From contig NZ_KN360928.1 of the NCBI RefSeq assembly GCF_000784355.1, forward strand, positions 368,777 to 432,776: a stretch of 64,000 nt of DNA, read 5' to 3'. The position numbers and the translations under genes are program-made. Positions 1-8,336 of this stretch are shown here, one piece after another. The notes under the pieces were generated by a model. The model had not been told where the DNA came from, made no database searches, and was given only the letters and a program-made list of their open reading frames with translations. Position 1 is the first letter of the stretch. Every line of letters begins with the position of its first letter. Source of the stretch: Methanolacinia paynteri. Lineage in GTDB: Archaea > Halobacteriota > Methanomicrobia > Methanomicrobiales > Methanomicrobiaceae.

Positions 1-2
1 AG

Positions 3-509
3 ACATATACCGCTGTCGAAGGGATCAGGAGGCAGGCGGAGTTCACCCGCGACTACCAGGATATGGGCCTTTCATCGCCGCTATGGCAGAATCCCGGAAG
101 AGTGGCGAAGGAATATCTTGCATCAAACGGCGGGTACGGGGAAATTGACGTGAAGGTAGACGCAGATAACGTCGAGATATTTGCCGACCCGATGCTCCCG
201 AAGGTTTTTGCAAATATAATGAGCAACTCCTTGGTTCACGGGGAGACTGTGTCGAAAATTACGATCTCTTCGTCGAAAGACGACTCCGGAAACCTGATTA
301 TCACGATAGAGGACAACGGCGTAGGGATATCAGCTGGGAAGAAGAAGTCGCTGTTTAAACCGGGTATCGGAAGAAACCACGGCTTCGGCCTTTATCTCGT
401 AAAGGAGATACTCTCTATTACCGGCATAGGGATATCAGAGACCGGAAAAGAAGGGGAAGGGGCAAAATTCGTTATTACTGTTCCGCCGGATAGCTGGCGG
501 GGGACCTGA
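3..509 (+). CDS. Sensor histidine kinase, C-terminal part (5' end outside window)
   Basis: The reading frame is open from base 3, so the start lies upstream and only the ATP-binding end of the kinase is seen. The visible part begins with a helical linker typical of the region after the phospho-accepting histidine. It continues into a HATPase_c domain with an N-box (IMSNSLVHG), a G1 box (DNGVGIS) and a G2 box (GFGLYLVKEIL). These bind ATP for autophosphorylation. The histidine itself is not in the window, so the kinase subfamily and sensor input cannot be named. The ATG at base 63 is internal to the domain and is not the start. Confidence 0.85.
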   Translation, partial: TYTAVEGIRRQAEFTRDYQDMGLSSPLWQNPGRVAKEYLASNGGYGEIDVKVDADNVEIFADPMLPKVFANIMSNSLVHGETVSKITISSSKDDSGNLIITIEDNGVGISAGKKKSLFKPGIGRNHGFGLYLVKEILSITGIGISETGKEGEGAKFVITVPPDSWRGT

Positions 510-527
510 AAACTATATCACTGTTAC

Positions 528-549
528 ATGTGTACATTGATGTATACAT
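528..549 (+). promoter_or_regulatory. Double 10-bp palindrome, probable operator of the methyltransferase gene
   Basis: ATGTGTACAT and ATGTATACAT lie two bases apart and end exactly at the ATG of the following gene. The second copy is a perfect palindrome and the first differs by one base. A TATA-like stretch (ACTATATCA) sits about 35 bases before the ATG, so a protein bound here would block a short-leader or leaderless start. The regulator is unknown. Confidence 0.5.
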
Positions 550-1359
550 ATGTCTGAAAGAGGTTATGTCCACGGCTACTCCGAGACCGAATCGGAGAGG
601 CTCTCGGTACAGGCGGCTACGCTTAACGAACTCCTGTACGGCGACACCTCGTACCCGGCCGGATCGCTCGTTCTCGAGGCGGGGTGCGGTACAGGAGCAC
701 AGACTCCTGTCGTAACTAAAAACAGCCCCGGTGCCGTTATAATATCCGTAGATATCTCCCAAAAATCCCTTGCAGCTGCGAAAAAAAGGGCCACGGCGGA
801 AGGAAACGCGGCAGAATATCTGAACTGCGATATATTCGGGCTGCCTTTTCCGGAGGATTCATTCGATCACATATTCGTCTGCTTCGTCCTCGAGCATCTC
901 CGTGATCCCGTGGACGCTCTTACTGCCCTGATGAGGGTGCTGAAGCCCGGCGGCACGATCACCGTTATCGAGGGCGATCACGGCTCGGCTTTCTTCCACC
1001 CCGAAAGTGCGGCTGCAAAGCGGAATATCGGTTGCCTTGTAAAACTCCAGGCGGAGGCCGGAGGCGATGCACTGATAGGAAGGAGGCTCAGCCCGCTCCT
1101 GAGATCAGCCGGGTTAGATGCCGTTTCCGTATCGCCGAGGATGGTCTATGTCGATTCTTCGAGGCCGGATCTTGTCGAGGGTTTTACAAGGAAGACCTTT
1201 ACGGCGATGGTCGAGGGCGTAGGCGAGGACGCGGTCTCCTCCGGGATGATGACGAAAGAGGAATGGGACGAGGGGATCTCGGCGCTGTACCGGACCGCTG
1301 AAGAAGACGGGACATTCTGCTATACTTTTTTTAAGGCGACGGGGACCAGGCCCGTTTAA
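550..1359 (+). CDS. SAM-dependent class I methyltransferase
   Basis: This 269-residue protein has a class I methyltransferase core. Motif I is LEAGCGTGAQT near residue 42, followed by an acidic residue in IISVDIS that would bind the SAM ribose. CDIFGLPF and an HIFVCFVLEHL segment with LKPGG follow, as in UbiE/type 11 methyltransferases. The C-terminal third is variable and probably sets the substrate, which cannot be predicted. The protein looks soluble. The ATG follows the double palindrome directly and lacks a Shine-Dalgarno sequence, suggesting leaderless translation under control of that site. Confidence 0.85.
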   Translation: MSERGYVHGYSETESERLSVQAATLNELLYGDTSYPAGSLVLEAGCGTGAQTPVVTKNSPGAVIISVDISQKSLAAAKKRATAEGNAAEYLNCDIFGLPFPEDSFDHIFVCFVLEHLRDPVDALTALMRVLKPGGTITVIEGDHGSAFFHPESAAAKRNIGCLVKLQAEAGGDALIGRRLSPLLRSAGLDAVSVSPRMVYVDSSRPDLVEGFTRKTFTAMVEGVGEDAVSSGMMTKEEWDEGISALYRTAEEDGTFCYTFFKATGTRPV

Positions 1360-1495
1360 TCTATTTTAATTCTTCTGAGTAAAAAGAGGTCCAAAGACCG
1401 CGAACACCTGCCCCGCGGTTTATGCATTGATACATGAAAGAAAGACACGATAGGTATATGAATTATACGAAGATTAATGCGGGTACTGGAAAGTA

Positions 1496-1513
1496 AGCCC
1501 CGGGAGCTCCGGG
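1496..1513 (-). terminator. GC-rich hairpin after the holin-accessory-like gene
   Basis: CCCGG and CCGGG (1499-1503 and 1509-1513) can pair around a five-base loop, two bases beyond the stop of the minus-strand gene that ends at 1516. There is no long T-tract after it on that strand, so a terminator role is only a guess. Confidence 0.25.
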
Positions 1514-1515
1514 TT

Positions 1516-1755
1516 CTATCCGCCGAGGAGACGGAGAATAAGGGCCGCAATACTTCCTGCACCTGCTCCTATTCCGGCCGACACCTGCCTCTCCGAGACG
1601 ATACCCGCTCTTGCGGGAGAATATTGCGCCTCTATCGCTGAAACCCTTCTCTCAAGCTCCTTGTCGTCCTCTTTTATTCCGGCAATCTCCGCCCTGATCC
1701 ATTTCACGTCCCTGTTGGTCTCGATGATCTTTTCGACTATCTCGTCTTCACGCAT
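1516..1755 (-). CDS. Small coiled-coil plus one-helix protein, XhlA/holin-accessory-like
   Basis: This 79-residue protein has a charged N-terminal helix with heptad-like spacing (about residues 1-45), a short linker, and a C-terminal glycine/alanine-rich hydrophobic stretch ending ALILRLLGG (about residues 60-79). That layout matches the phage haemolysin XhlA / holin-accessory type, in which a coiled coil precedes one membrane helix. The next gene upstream on the same strand is also short and of unknown family, so the pair may be left over from a provirus. No lysis enzyme or structural phage gene is nearby. The family link is from layout only. Confidence 0.55.
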   Translation of the reverse strand: MREDEIVEKIIETNRDVKWIRAEIAGIKEDDKELERRVSAIEAQYSPARAGIVSERQVSAGIGAGAGSIAALILRLLGG

Positions 1756-1811
1756 CCCGGAACCCCCCGGAAAGGAATTTGAGGGATCTCTCCCTCAAAC
1801 CTGCCGGCCGT

Positions 1812-2315
1812 TCAGGCCAGTGCGGCAACCGAATCCGCCCATGTCTCAACCGTGCTGAGAACAGAGTCGTCTTCGTAGCCGGAGATCCTCACCTTTGCCC
1901 GTGTGAAGGTCACATAATATATGTCGCTGTTTGCATCGTGGCATTTCAGCTGGCACGACCATGTGTCGTTTGCTTCGTCACGCACCGGCTCGCCTCCGAC
2001 TGCAACGGCAAGATCGGCGTCTGCAACTATTGCACCGGCTGCACTCTCCATCGCGGAAATTGACGGGCACTTTACCGAAAGCGTCCCGATCTTCTCTCCT
2101 GCGGTATCCTCGAAGACTACCTTTGCGATATAGTGTTCGCGGTTCCTGGCGACCCCGGGTACTGTTGCGCCGTTATCGGAGTATTCAGTGCACCCGAACG
2201 GGTTTTCATCGATTACCGACTGGATAATCGCAGAAAATGTCGTTATGTCTGCAATCGGCTGTGCGAGTTCACGAACTGCACTCCTTGAATTGCTGGTTTC
2301 AATAAAATCTGTCAT
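1812..2315 (-). CDS. Hypothetical protein (167 aa)
   Basis: I do not recognise this protein. It has no signal peptide or membrane helix. It is rich in beta-prone segments and contains several alternating hydrophobic stretches (HYIAKVVFEDTAG, IYYVTFTRAKVRISGYED). Three of its cysteines occur in FGCTEY, SVKCPS and CQLKCHD. An AGGAAG ribosome-binding site lies 11 bases before the ATG. It is co-directional with the small holin-accessory-like gene 56 bases downstream and probably shares its transcript. A phage-related beta-rich structural role is possible but unsupported. Confidence 0.6.
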   Translation of the reverse strand: MTDFIETSNSRSAVRELAQPIADITTFSAIIQSVIDENPFGCTEYSDNGATVPGVARNREHYIAKVVFEDTAGEKIGTLSVKCPSISAMESAAGAIVADADLAVAVGGEPVRDEANDTWSCQLKCHDANSDIYYVTFTRAKVRISGYEDDSVLSTVETWADSVAALA

Positions 2316-2481
2316 TTTTTCTACTTCCTACTATGTCTTCACAAATGTCGTCCGCGGACATTCCTGCCCGGGGCGACATAAAATAGTTGGCCGTTGCGGT
2401 TTATACACCGGTTCCGAACAGGGTGCGAAAGTGAAAAGTATCTCAAAAAGGCCTAAAAAAAAGGATATTTTAAAATCAGGT

Positions 2482-4086
2482 TTAGGATCTGCCTCTTCTG
2501 CGCGATACAACAAGTCCTGCGGCTCCCAGCGCGGAGATCGCGGCGAGGAACCCGAATCCGGGTGTAGCCTTTGCACTTCCCGCCGGCGTAAGTGCCACGT
2601 CGATAGTCGACGTTCCGCCGGGCTGGACGTTCACGGTGTCCTTCGCATCCTCGTATCTGGAAAGCCTCAGCAGGACGTCGCGGCTCCCGGGGTTGACTCC
2701 CGGAACCGTCAGCGGGGTGATTCCCTCGTACTGGTTGTCAACGTATACGTTTGCTCCCGAAGGGGTTGTGGAGACAGAGATATCCCCGGTTACAGGCTGT
2801 GATATCTGAATGAGGTTCGCATTGACCGTCACTGTCTGCCCTGCACTTACCGTTACAGTCTGATCATAATCACGGTAGCCTGTAAGTTCGACAGAGATCT
2901 TGTATGTTCCGGGGCTGACCGTCAGTGTATATGCACCAGGTACTCCCTCGTCATTCGTCTTTCCCATATATGCGCCGTCGAGATAGACCTCAGCCTCGCC
3001 GGGGTACGATATGACCCGGACATACCCGTTGTTTGACGACGAGGGTGTCAGGGTGCCGTGAACCGTCATAATCTCGCCCGCCTTTACATACTGCGTTGCC
3101 GTCCATTCGTTATAGCCGGGGGCCGTGAGCCTTACATTGTGGTTCCCTGCAAGGAGGTTGTTCACCGTTATTGCAGTCATTCCGGCAGAAGTCCCGTCGA
3201 CATAGGCATATGCATTGTCGGGTTCGGAGGTTATCAGAAGTGACCCGTAGCTTGTTTTCTGCTGGAGCGTGTAGCTTCTCGTGATAGTCTGTCCGGCGGA
3301 TATGATCACCGTCTCGGATGTCGTCATGTATCCGCTCTTGTCTACCTGGACACCGTATGTGCCGGGGGAGAGGGAGATCGAGAAGGGCGTCGTTCCCTTG
3401 TAAACCTTGTCGATATAGACCGATCCGCCCGATGGAGAGGAATATATGTTAAGGGTGCCTGAAGACGAGGACACTGCCTGGAGCGTTATGTATACGTCGA
3501 CAGTTCCTGAGGGGCCGGGAGGCGATGGCAGGCTCTGTGTTACTGTGGTGTAGCCGGACCTGGATACCCTGACCGTGCTATATGGGGTCTGGTCTGTTTT
3601 GTATTCGACAGTGAGGCTTCCACCGGATATGAGACCCATATAATTTCCGTCAAAATAAACACTGGCACCGTCCACATTGCATCTCACCAGGTACCACCCG
3701 ATGCCGGGAGTCGGCGTCGGGGTTACGGTCCGGGTAGGGGTTGCAGTCAGAGTTGGTGTAGAGGTCGTGGGAGTGGGTGTTGCTGTCGTCGGTGTAGGAG
3801 TTGCAGTAGTAGGTGTTGGTGTCGCTGTCGTCGGTGTAGGAGTTGCAGTAGTAGGTGTTGGTGTCGCTGTCGTCGGCGTGGGAGTTGCAGTGGTTGGTGT
3901 GGGTGTTGCTGTCGTCGGCGTGGGAGTTGCAGTGGTTGGTGTGGGTGTTGCCGTTGTTGGTGTTGGAGTAGCTGTAGTAGGTGTTGGCGTTTCTGTCACA
4001 GTAGCATTGTCCGCCAGTGCGGGTACAGTAGATATTATCAGAACCAGAAAAATAATCCATAAAACCAGAGAGAATCGTTTCACCAT
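2482..4086 (-). CDS. Surface protein: Thr/Pro repeat stalk, five PEGA domains, PGF-CTERM anchor
   Basis: This 534-residue secreted protein starts with a Sec signal peptide (hydrophobic core ending PALA, near residue 25). A low-complexity stalk of the heptad TPTPTTA repeated about eleven times follows (residues about 30-130). Then come five PEGA-type beta domains, each with a VYxDG/VYIDK-like turn and a GTYxVxVxxxGY segment. The C-terminus is ATPGFGFLAAISALGAAG followed by an arginine-rich tail, the PGF-CTERM signal processed by archaeosortase A and joined to lipid. The Thr-rich stalk is a likely O-glycosylation site. The glycosyltransferases just upstream fit a surface-glycan setting. A TTTAAATA box lies about 28 bases before the ATG. 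Confidence 0.9.
   Translation of the reverse strand: MVKRFSLVLWIIFLVLIISTVPALADNATVTETPTPTTATPTPTTATPTPTTATPTPTTATPTPTTATPTPTTATPTPTTATPTPTTATPTPTTATPTPTTATPTPTTSTPTLTATPTRTVTPTPTPGIGWYLVRCNVDGASVYFDGNYMGLISGGSLTVEYKTDQTPYSTVRVSRSGYTTVTQSLPSPPGPSGTVDVYITLQAVSSSSGTLNIYSSPSGGSVYIDKVYKGTTPFSISLSPGTYGVQVDKSGYMTTSETVIISAGQTITRSYTLQQKTSYGSLLITSEPDNAYAYVDGTSAGMTAITVNNLLAGNHNVRLTAPGYNEWTATQYVKAGEIMTVHGTLTPSSSNNGYVRVISYPGEAEVYLDGAYMGKTNDEGVPGAYTLTVSPGTYKISVELTGYRDYDQTVTVSAGQTVTVNANLIQISQPVTGDISVSTTPSGANVYVDNQYEGITPLTVPGVNPGSRDVLLRLSRYEDAKDTVNVQPGGTSTIDVALTPAGSAKATPGFGFLAAISALGAAGLVVSRRRGRS
3765..3990 (-). repeat. 42-bp tandem repeat encoding the TPTPTTA stalk
   Basis: Repeat units begin at 3779, 3821, 3863, 3905 and, diverged, at 3947, with an exact 42-base period. 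Each unit encodes two heptads of TPTPTTA. The first two units use one set of synonymous codons (GTCGGTGTAGG on the plus strand) and the next two another (GTCGGCGTGGG), so the array grew by duplication of whole units. Copy number is likely to vary between strains and change the length of the stalk. Confidence 0.9.
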
Positions 4087-4141
4087 AATATCTCAAAATA
4101 GAAAATTATTGTATTTAAACGATTTGAAATGCAGTAGAAAA

Positions 4142-5263
4142 TTATTCTGTCTTATTTTTCCATGTGATATGCCTGTTTACAAGGAAGTTCCATGCGAATG
4201 CAATAAAGATTCCCACGATATTGGAGAAAAGGTAATAGATTCCTGCAAATTCGGTAAGCGCAAAGAGAACCAGCAGGTTGATCCCTACACCGCATACAGA
4301 TATCAGCTGGAAGGAGACGAATCTCTTCCATCTACTCCCCATGTGGCTTTTGTTCGCACCGTCGAACGTCCAGGTGTCGTTAAGGATGAAATTGGTTGCT
4401 ATCGAAGCCTCGATCGCAAAGACACTTGAGATCATATAGTATATGCCGAAATATTCCGTAACTGCGTAGAGTATACCTGTATTGACCACTATTCCGGATG
4501 CACCGACAAGCCCGAACTTAAATATCTTCTTCCATTCCTTCCAGGCGTATGTATTATGATTTTTAAGTGCATAGACCCCGATATCAGTACATTGGAGAAT
4601 GTAATCGATCATTGTCGAGAGTTTAAGCTTGCTCTCCCCTTCTTCCCTGTCCTTGAATATGAACGGAATCTCTTTCGCTTTTTCCCATGTTCCCTTTCCG
4701 AGAACCTCCATCAGTATTTTATATCCACGGGGCTTCATTCGTGCGTTGGCGATTACCTCTTTTTTGATTGCGAAGAATCCGCTTACAGGATCGGTTATCT
4801 CAGGGAAAAGGACCCTGCCGAAGGCTGTGGCTCCCAGAGAGATGATACGCCTCTTAACCGGCCAGTTTTTAATATCGCCGCCTTTCATGTAACGGCTTCC
4901 GATTACAATATCAAAACCGTCTTCTTTTATTGATTTGTAGAAATCCGGTATAAGCTGGGGTGGATGAGAGAAGTCAGCATCTATCACCTGGATGATATCT
5001 GCCTGTGCCTTCTCGAAACCCTCGACAACCGACTGCGAAAGCCCATGATCTTCTTCTCTTATAATAAAATTCAGACCTGATATACTGTCCTGTAGTCTTC
5101 TTACGATATCTTTGGTTCCATCGCCGGAATCGTCGTCAACGACAAGTATCTCTCCGGTTATATTTTTATCAGTAAGAATTCCCGAAACCGCCCTTATAAT
5201 ATTCTCAATATTTTCGGCTTCGTTAAAAGTGGGAATTATTACCGAGATATCATATTTTATCAT
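4142..5263 (-). CDS. Dolichol-phosphate mannosyltransferase-like GT2 with GtrA membrane domain
   Basis: This 373-residue protein begins with a GT-A family 2 glycosyltransferase domain (residues about 1-220). Visible motifs are VIIPTFNEAENI, VVDDDSGDGT and DADFSHPP, the last diagnostic of polyprenyl-phosphate mannosyl/glucosyltransferases of the DPM1 type. The C-terminal part (about 245-370) is a GtrA-like four-helix membrane domain (FGLVGASGIVVNTGILY), thought to help move the lipid-linked sugar across the membrane. The gene lies 11 bases after the GT39 gene and is probably co-transcribed. Together they would make a lipid-linked sugar and transfer it outside the cell. The exact sugar is unknown. 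Confidence 0.88.
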   Translation of the reverse strand: MIKYDISVIIPTFNEAENIENIIRAVSGILTDKNITGEILVVDDDSGDGTKDIVRRLQDSISGLNFIIREEDHGLSQSVVEGFEKAQADIIQVIDADFSHPPQLIPDFYKSIKEDGFDIVIGSRYMKGGDIKNWPVKRRIISLGATAFGRVLFPEITDPVSGFFAIKKEVIANARMKPRGYKILMEVLGKGTWEKAKEIPFIFKDREEGESKLKLSTMIDYILQCTDIGVYALKNHNTYAWKEWKKIFKFGLVGASGIVVNTGILYAVTEYFGIYYMISSVFAIEASIATNFILNDTWTFDGANKSHMGSRWKRFVSFQLISVCGVGINLLVLFALTEFAGIYYLFSNIVGIFIAFAWNFLVNRHITWKNKTE

Positions 5264-5274
5264 CTGATTACCAG

Positions 5275-6798
5275 TTAATTCGTTTTAAACAGATATATTC
5301 CCATGTATTGGCCCTGGTAATCCGCATTCTCATTAAGCCACTGAATCGCTCCGCCCTCGGGATCGGATGCAGTGATATCCCAGGTAACGATATAATATGT
5401 TGTGTTATTGCCTATCTGTGATATCGCTTCTTCAAGTTGATCGCCCGAATCCGCTTTATATTCAATTGTTCCGTCTTCATCGCTGCTATAATAATAACCC
5501 AGCGGTTGTGACATGTATCCCGGTAAAACCACGATTGCATCGCCTTCGTTCGTTATCTCGTCAAGAGCTCCCGCAAAACCCCTCCAGTCGTTCTTGCTGT
5601 AGGATGTGTAATAACCTGCGAGTGCAGGCAGATTGATGACTAATATCACTGCAATAAAGACCGCTGCCACCTTTTTCATATCGATGCTTTTGGGGAAAAG
5701 GAGCAAACAACCTGATACGGCCATGAAATAGAAGGGAAGCAGGTATATCATGTACCTCGGGCTCATAGGGATTCTTGCCGAAAGCAGCATACTTGCGATA
5801 AACGGAAGAACGAGTGAAAGGACAAGGAGCAGAAACATGCTGCGATCTGATCTCCATACCGCAAAAAGGCCACATAATGCCAGTATTATCAGGATTACAA
5901 GAGGCAGGATGCTGCTTCCTGAAATCATCAGGATGGTTTGCGTGATAACATTTAACCCGGAAAGTCCCCATGTAGGCTCCGAAGCTGTTCTTTTTAAAAA
6001 CAGGCCAACAGTCACAGCTATCAACGGAAGAGAAGCGATGATAAAGAGCCCGAGTGCAATGATCAACGGTTTTAAAGTTTCTGATGCGTTTTTTCTGATC
6101 TCTTCGCGCCTGGCAATAAGGGCGTGTATTATGATGATCCCGATGGCGATGAATACATAAAAATGCATCCAGAAGGCCAGTGCGGAGAACAGGCCAAAGA
6201 GTGCCCACCATTTTGTACCACTTCCCCGCATCGCGTAGAGATACGAGATAAGTGCAATCGAGAAGAAGAAGAGCATCGGTGCATATGCCCTGGCCTCCTG
6301 TGAATAATATATGTGGAATGAGGAGAAGACGAGAAGTGCTGCGGCGACGATTCCCCCGGCTTTTCCTGAAACTTCTCTCCCGAGCAGGTAGAATACAGGA
6401 ACCGTGAGAGCACCAAGAAGTGCAGGTATGAACCTGAGTGTAAATTCATTTACTCCGGCACCAATGACGAAATGCTCCATATAGTAGAAAAGGGGGGGAT
6501 TGAATTCACCCGAGGCTGTTGATTCCCAGATACCCGAAAGGGACTTCTCTGCAAATCCCAGAGTCGATGCCTCGTCAAGCCAGAGCGAGTTGAAAGCCAG
6601 GTTATAGAATCGAAGTATGAACCCGATGACTGTAAGTGCAATCAGCATCTGGGCATAACGGTTTTTCAATATTACATTCTTCAGGTTCTCCACGTTCAGG
6701 TCCGAGAGGGAGTTCACCGCATATTTATCTTCGGGAAGAATATCAGCATTTTTTGCGGATTTTTTCGTCTCGGTTTTTTCCTTTGAATTTTTCCCCAT
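5275..6798 (-). CDS. GT39 / PMT-like integral membrane glycosyltransferase
   Basis: This protein of about 507 residues has a cytosolic charged N-terminus and a long series of membrane helices. After the first helix comes SLWLDEAST, the acidic catalytic motif of the PMT/ArnT-like GT-C fold, and then QEARAYAP in a later loop. Such enzymes use polyprenyl-phosphate sugars on the outer side of the membrane. I chose the ATG at 6798 (MGKNSKEK) because a longer frame to 6942 would run into the cupin gene. An in-frame GTG at 6807 is an alternative start. The polyprenyl-sugar synthase gene follows 11 bases downstream. Confidence 0.85.
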   Translation of the reverse strand: MGKNSKEKTETKKSAKNADILPEDKYAVNSLSDLNVENLKNVILKNRYAQMLIALTVIGFILRFYNLAFNSLWLDEASTLGFAEKSLSGIWESTASGEFNPPLFYYMEHFVIGAGVNEFTLRFIPALLGALTVPVFYLLGREVSGKAGGIVAAALLVFSSFHIYYSQEARAYAPMLFFFSIALISYLYAMRGSGTKWWALFGLFSALAFWMHFYVFIAIGIIIIHALIARREEIRKNASETLKPLIIALGLFIIASLPLIAVTVGLFLKRTASEPTWGLSGLNVITQTILMISGSSILPLVILIILALCGLFAVWRSDRSMFLLLVLSLVLPFIASMLLSARIPMSPRYMIYLLPFYFMAVSGCLLLFPKSIDMKKVAAVFIAVILVINLPALAGYYTSYSKNDWRGFAGALDEITNEGDAIVVLPGYMSQPLGYYYSSDEDGTIEYKADSGDQLEEAISQIGNNTTYYIVTWDITASDPEGGAIQWLNENADYQGQYMGIYLFKTN

Positions 6799-6848
6799 TC
6801 CGATCACAAGTAATCTGATTTTAACAAATAAAATATCTCCGTTCGGGT

Positions 6849-7238
6849 TTATATCTCCAAAATATCCTCGTCCTCCTCCCTCCAGAACGGATCGGCGATC
6901 GCAAGCAGTTCGAGGTCGCAGGGTCCGCAGGACTCGATCCACTGGACAGAGCCGGGTGGAATGTATACGGCCTGTCCCGGGCCGACCGCTTCCTCCTCTT
7001 CGTTGATGTGCATTATTCCGCTGCCTGCGATGATATAGTAGATCTCAGTCGATTCCTTCAGCCTGTGGGGAACGGTTCTGTCACCTGCCCTGACGAACGC
7101 ATGCGCAATGCTTGCATTCATGGAGATCCCTGCTCCCGGGTTCTTTTCAGCCTCCCTCTCCGGGTGGAGAAGCTCGCAGAGGGTGCAGCCGTCGCCTGAA
7201 GTGAAGTATTCCGCTTTCTTTATGTCCCTGATTATCAA
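6849..7238 (-). CDS. Cupin-domain protein
   Basis: This 129-residue single-domain cupin has the conserved beta-barrel motifs PHRLKESTEIYYIIAGSG (motif 1, with His and Glu metal ligands) and PPGSVQWIESCG (motif 2). The histidine usually found in motif 2 is replaced by glutamine, so metal binding may be weakened. The start is TTG at 7238, supported by GGAGGT seven bases upstream; no ATG fits. The N-terminus holds GDGCTLCELLHPE, a pattern seen in sugar-isomerase-like cupins of methanogens. The substrate is unknown. Confidence 0.8.
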   Translation of the reverse strand: MIIRDIKKAEYFTSGDGCTLCELLHPEREAEKNPGAGISMNASIAHAFVRAGDRTVPHRLKESTEIYYIIAGSGIMHINEEEEAVGPGQAVYIPPGSVQWIESCGPCDLELLAIADPFWREEDEDILEI

Positions 7239-7307
7239 TGCCTGACCTCCGGATGATTTAATTTTTGTACCCCAAGATACATAACAATAGGACAGGAGAA
7301 TAAGTAA

Positions 7308-7790
7308 ATGGCTGAAAAAAAAGTAAAACTCGAGACGAATCTCGGTGATATCGTAATTAAACTCTATGAAGATATGCCGGTTACGGTAGGAAATTTTGAA
7401 AAACTCGTGTCAGAAGGATTTTATGACGGGATAATCTTTCACAGGGTGATAAGGAGTTTCATGGTGCAGGCAGGCTGTCCCAATGGAACCGGTACCGGCG
7501 GTCCTGGCTATAATATCAAAGACGAATTTGTAAAGGGTCATTCTAATTTACGGGGCACGATATCGATGGCGAACACGGGGATGCCCGACACCGGGGGAAG
7601 CCAGTTCTTCTTCAACCTCGTGGACAACACCTATCTCGACTGGGACAATCCCCAGACACCCTCGAAGCACCCCGTTTTCGGTGAGGTCGTCGAAGGGATG
7701 GATGTCGTCGACAAGATCGCGATGCAGCCTGTCGACAGGATGGACAGGCCGAGGAACGAGACAAAAATAATCAGGGCGACGGTCCTTTAA
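7308..7790 (+). CDS. Cyclophilin-type peptidyl-prolyl cis-trans isomerase
   Basis: This 160-residue protein is close to a complete short PpiB-type cyclophilin. It shows the active-site segment FHRVIRSFMVQAG with catalytic Arg, the GTGTGGPGY turn, and GGSQFFFNL. It lacks a signal peptide, so it acts in the cytosol on proline bonds of folding proteins. An AGGAG site lies nine bases before the ATG. Its last 20 bases overlap the end of the convergent membrane-protein gene on the other strand. Confidence 0.95.
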   Translation: MAEKKVKLETNLGDIVIKLYEDMPVTVGNFEKLVSEGFYDGIIFHRVIRSFMVQAGCPNGTGTGGPGYNIKDEFVKGHSNLRGTISMANTGMPDTGGSQFFFNLVDNTYLDWDNPQTPSKHPVFGEVVEGMDVVDKIAMQPVDRMDRPRNETKIIRATVL

Positions 7791-8322
7791 CTCCCGAATC
7801 ATCCATTTTTAAAGCAATAATAATACCTTGGCATAACAAGCCGGCAAGCAGGGAAATTACGAGAAGAGGAATGAACTCCCCGAGCACCGCTGCCGGACCG
7901 GGAAACTTTTCCCCTGCAAACCCTGCGGCAATTATGAACATTCCTGCAACCAGGCTTCCGCTGAACACGGAGAACATCCCGGCGAAGTTCTCTTCCTTCT
8001 TCGTCATCTCCATAAATACTGCAAGGGCTGCAAGAGTTCCCACCGGGCAGGCGATAATACCGGCCGCGGCGACTGCGGCGGAAGCTGTAAACGGCATGAA
8101 CAGAACTCCTGCGGCAAGCCCGGCGATGCCTGTTTTTATATAATCCGCCCCGGAAAGGTAACCTTTCCATCTTTTCGCCTGCATTGTCACAACAGCAATG
8201 CAGGCGAAAGCCGGAAGGACGGGAGCAGCCGGCAACTGGATGAAAAAGAAACAAACTGCCTGCAACAGAAGTCCTGCACAGAGAATTCCGGCGGCGGCAG
8301 TTATTGCATGTTTATCGGGCAT
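7771..8322 (-). CDS. Hypothetical membrane protein, about six helices
   Basis: This 183-residue, alanine/glycine-rich protein is almost entirely hydrophobic, with about six predicted membrane helices and short loops. I do not recognise a family. AAAAGGT ends two bases before the ATG, and the gene starts 14 bases after the stop of the 314-residue hypothetical gene, so the two are likely co-transcribed. Its 3' end overlaps the cyclophilin gene tail to tail by 20 bases. The coding region contains a perfect 14-bp inverted repeat (8173-8209), listed separately. Confidence 0.7.
   Translation of the reverse strand: MPDKHAITAAAGILCAGLLLQAVCFFFIQLPAAPVLPAFACIAVVTMQAKRWKGYLSGADYIKTGIAGLAAGVLFMPFTASAAVAAAGIIACPVGTLAALAVFMEMTKKEENFAGMFSVFSGSLVAGMFIIAAGFAGEKFPGPAAVLGEFIPLLVISLLAGLLCQGIIIALKMDDSGVKGPSP
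8173..8209. repeat. Perfect 14-bp inverted repeat inside a coding region
   Basis: TTTCGCCTGCATTG (8173-8186) and CAATGCAGGCGAAA (8196-8209) are exact reverse complements separated by nine bases. They form a strong hairpin in the mRNA or a cruciform in DNA, in the early part of the membrane-protein gene (residues about 38-50). Confidence 0.9.
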
Positions 8323-8336
8323 GGACCTTTTGGGAG

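Noticed and set aside
3677..4429. Long plus-strand open frame of Val/Gly repeats
   Set aside because: It is the antisense image of the TPTPTTA repeat region and the start of the glycosyltransferase gap; it has no independent domain or start signal.
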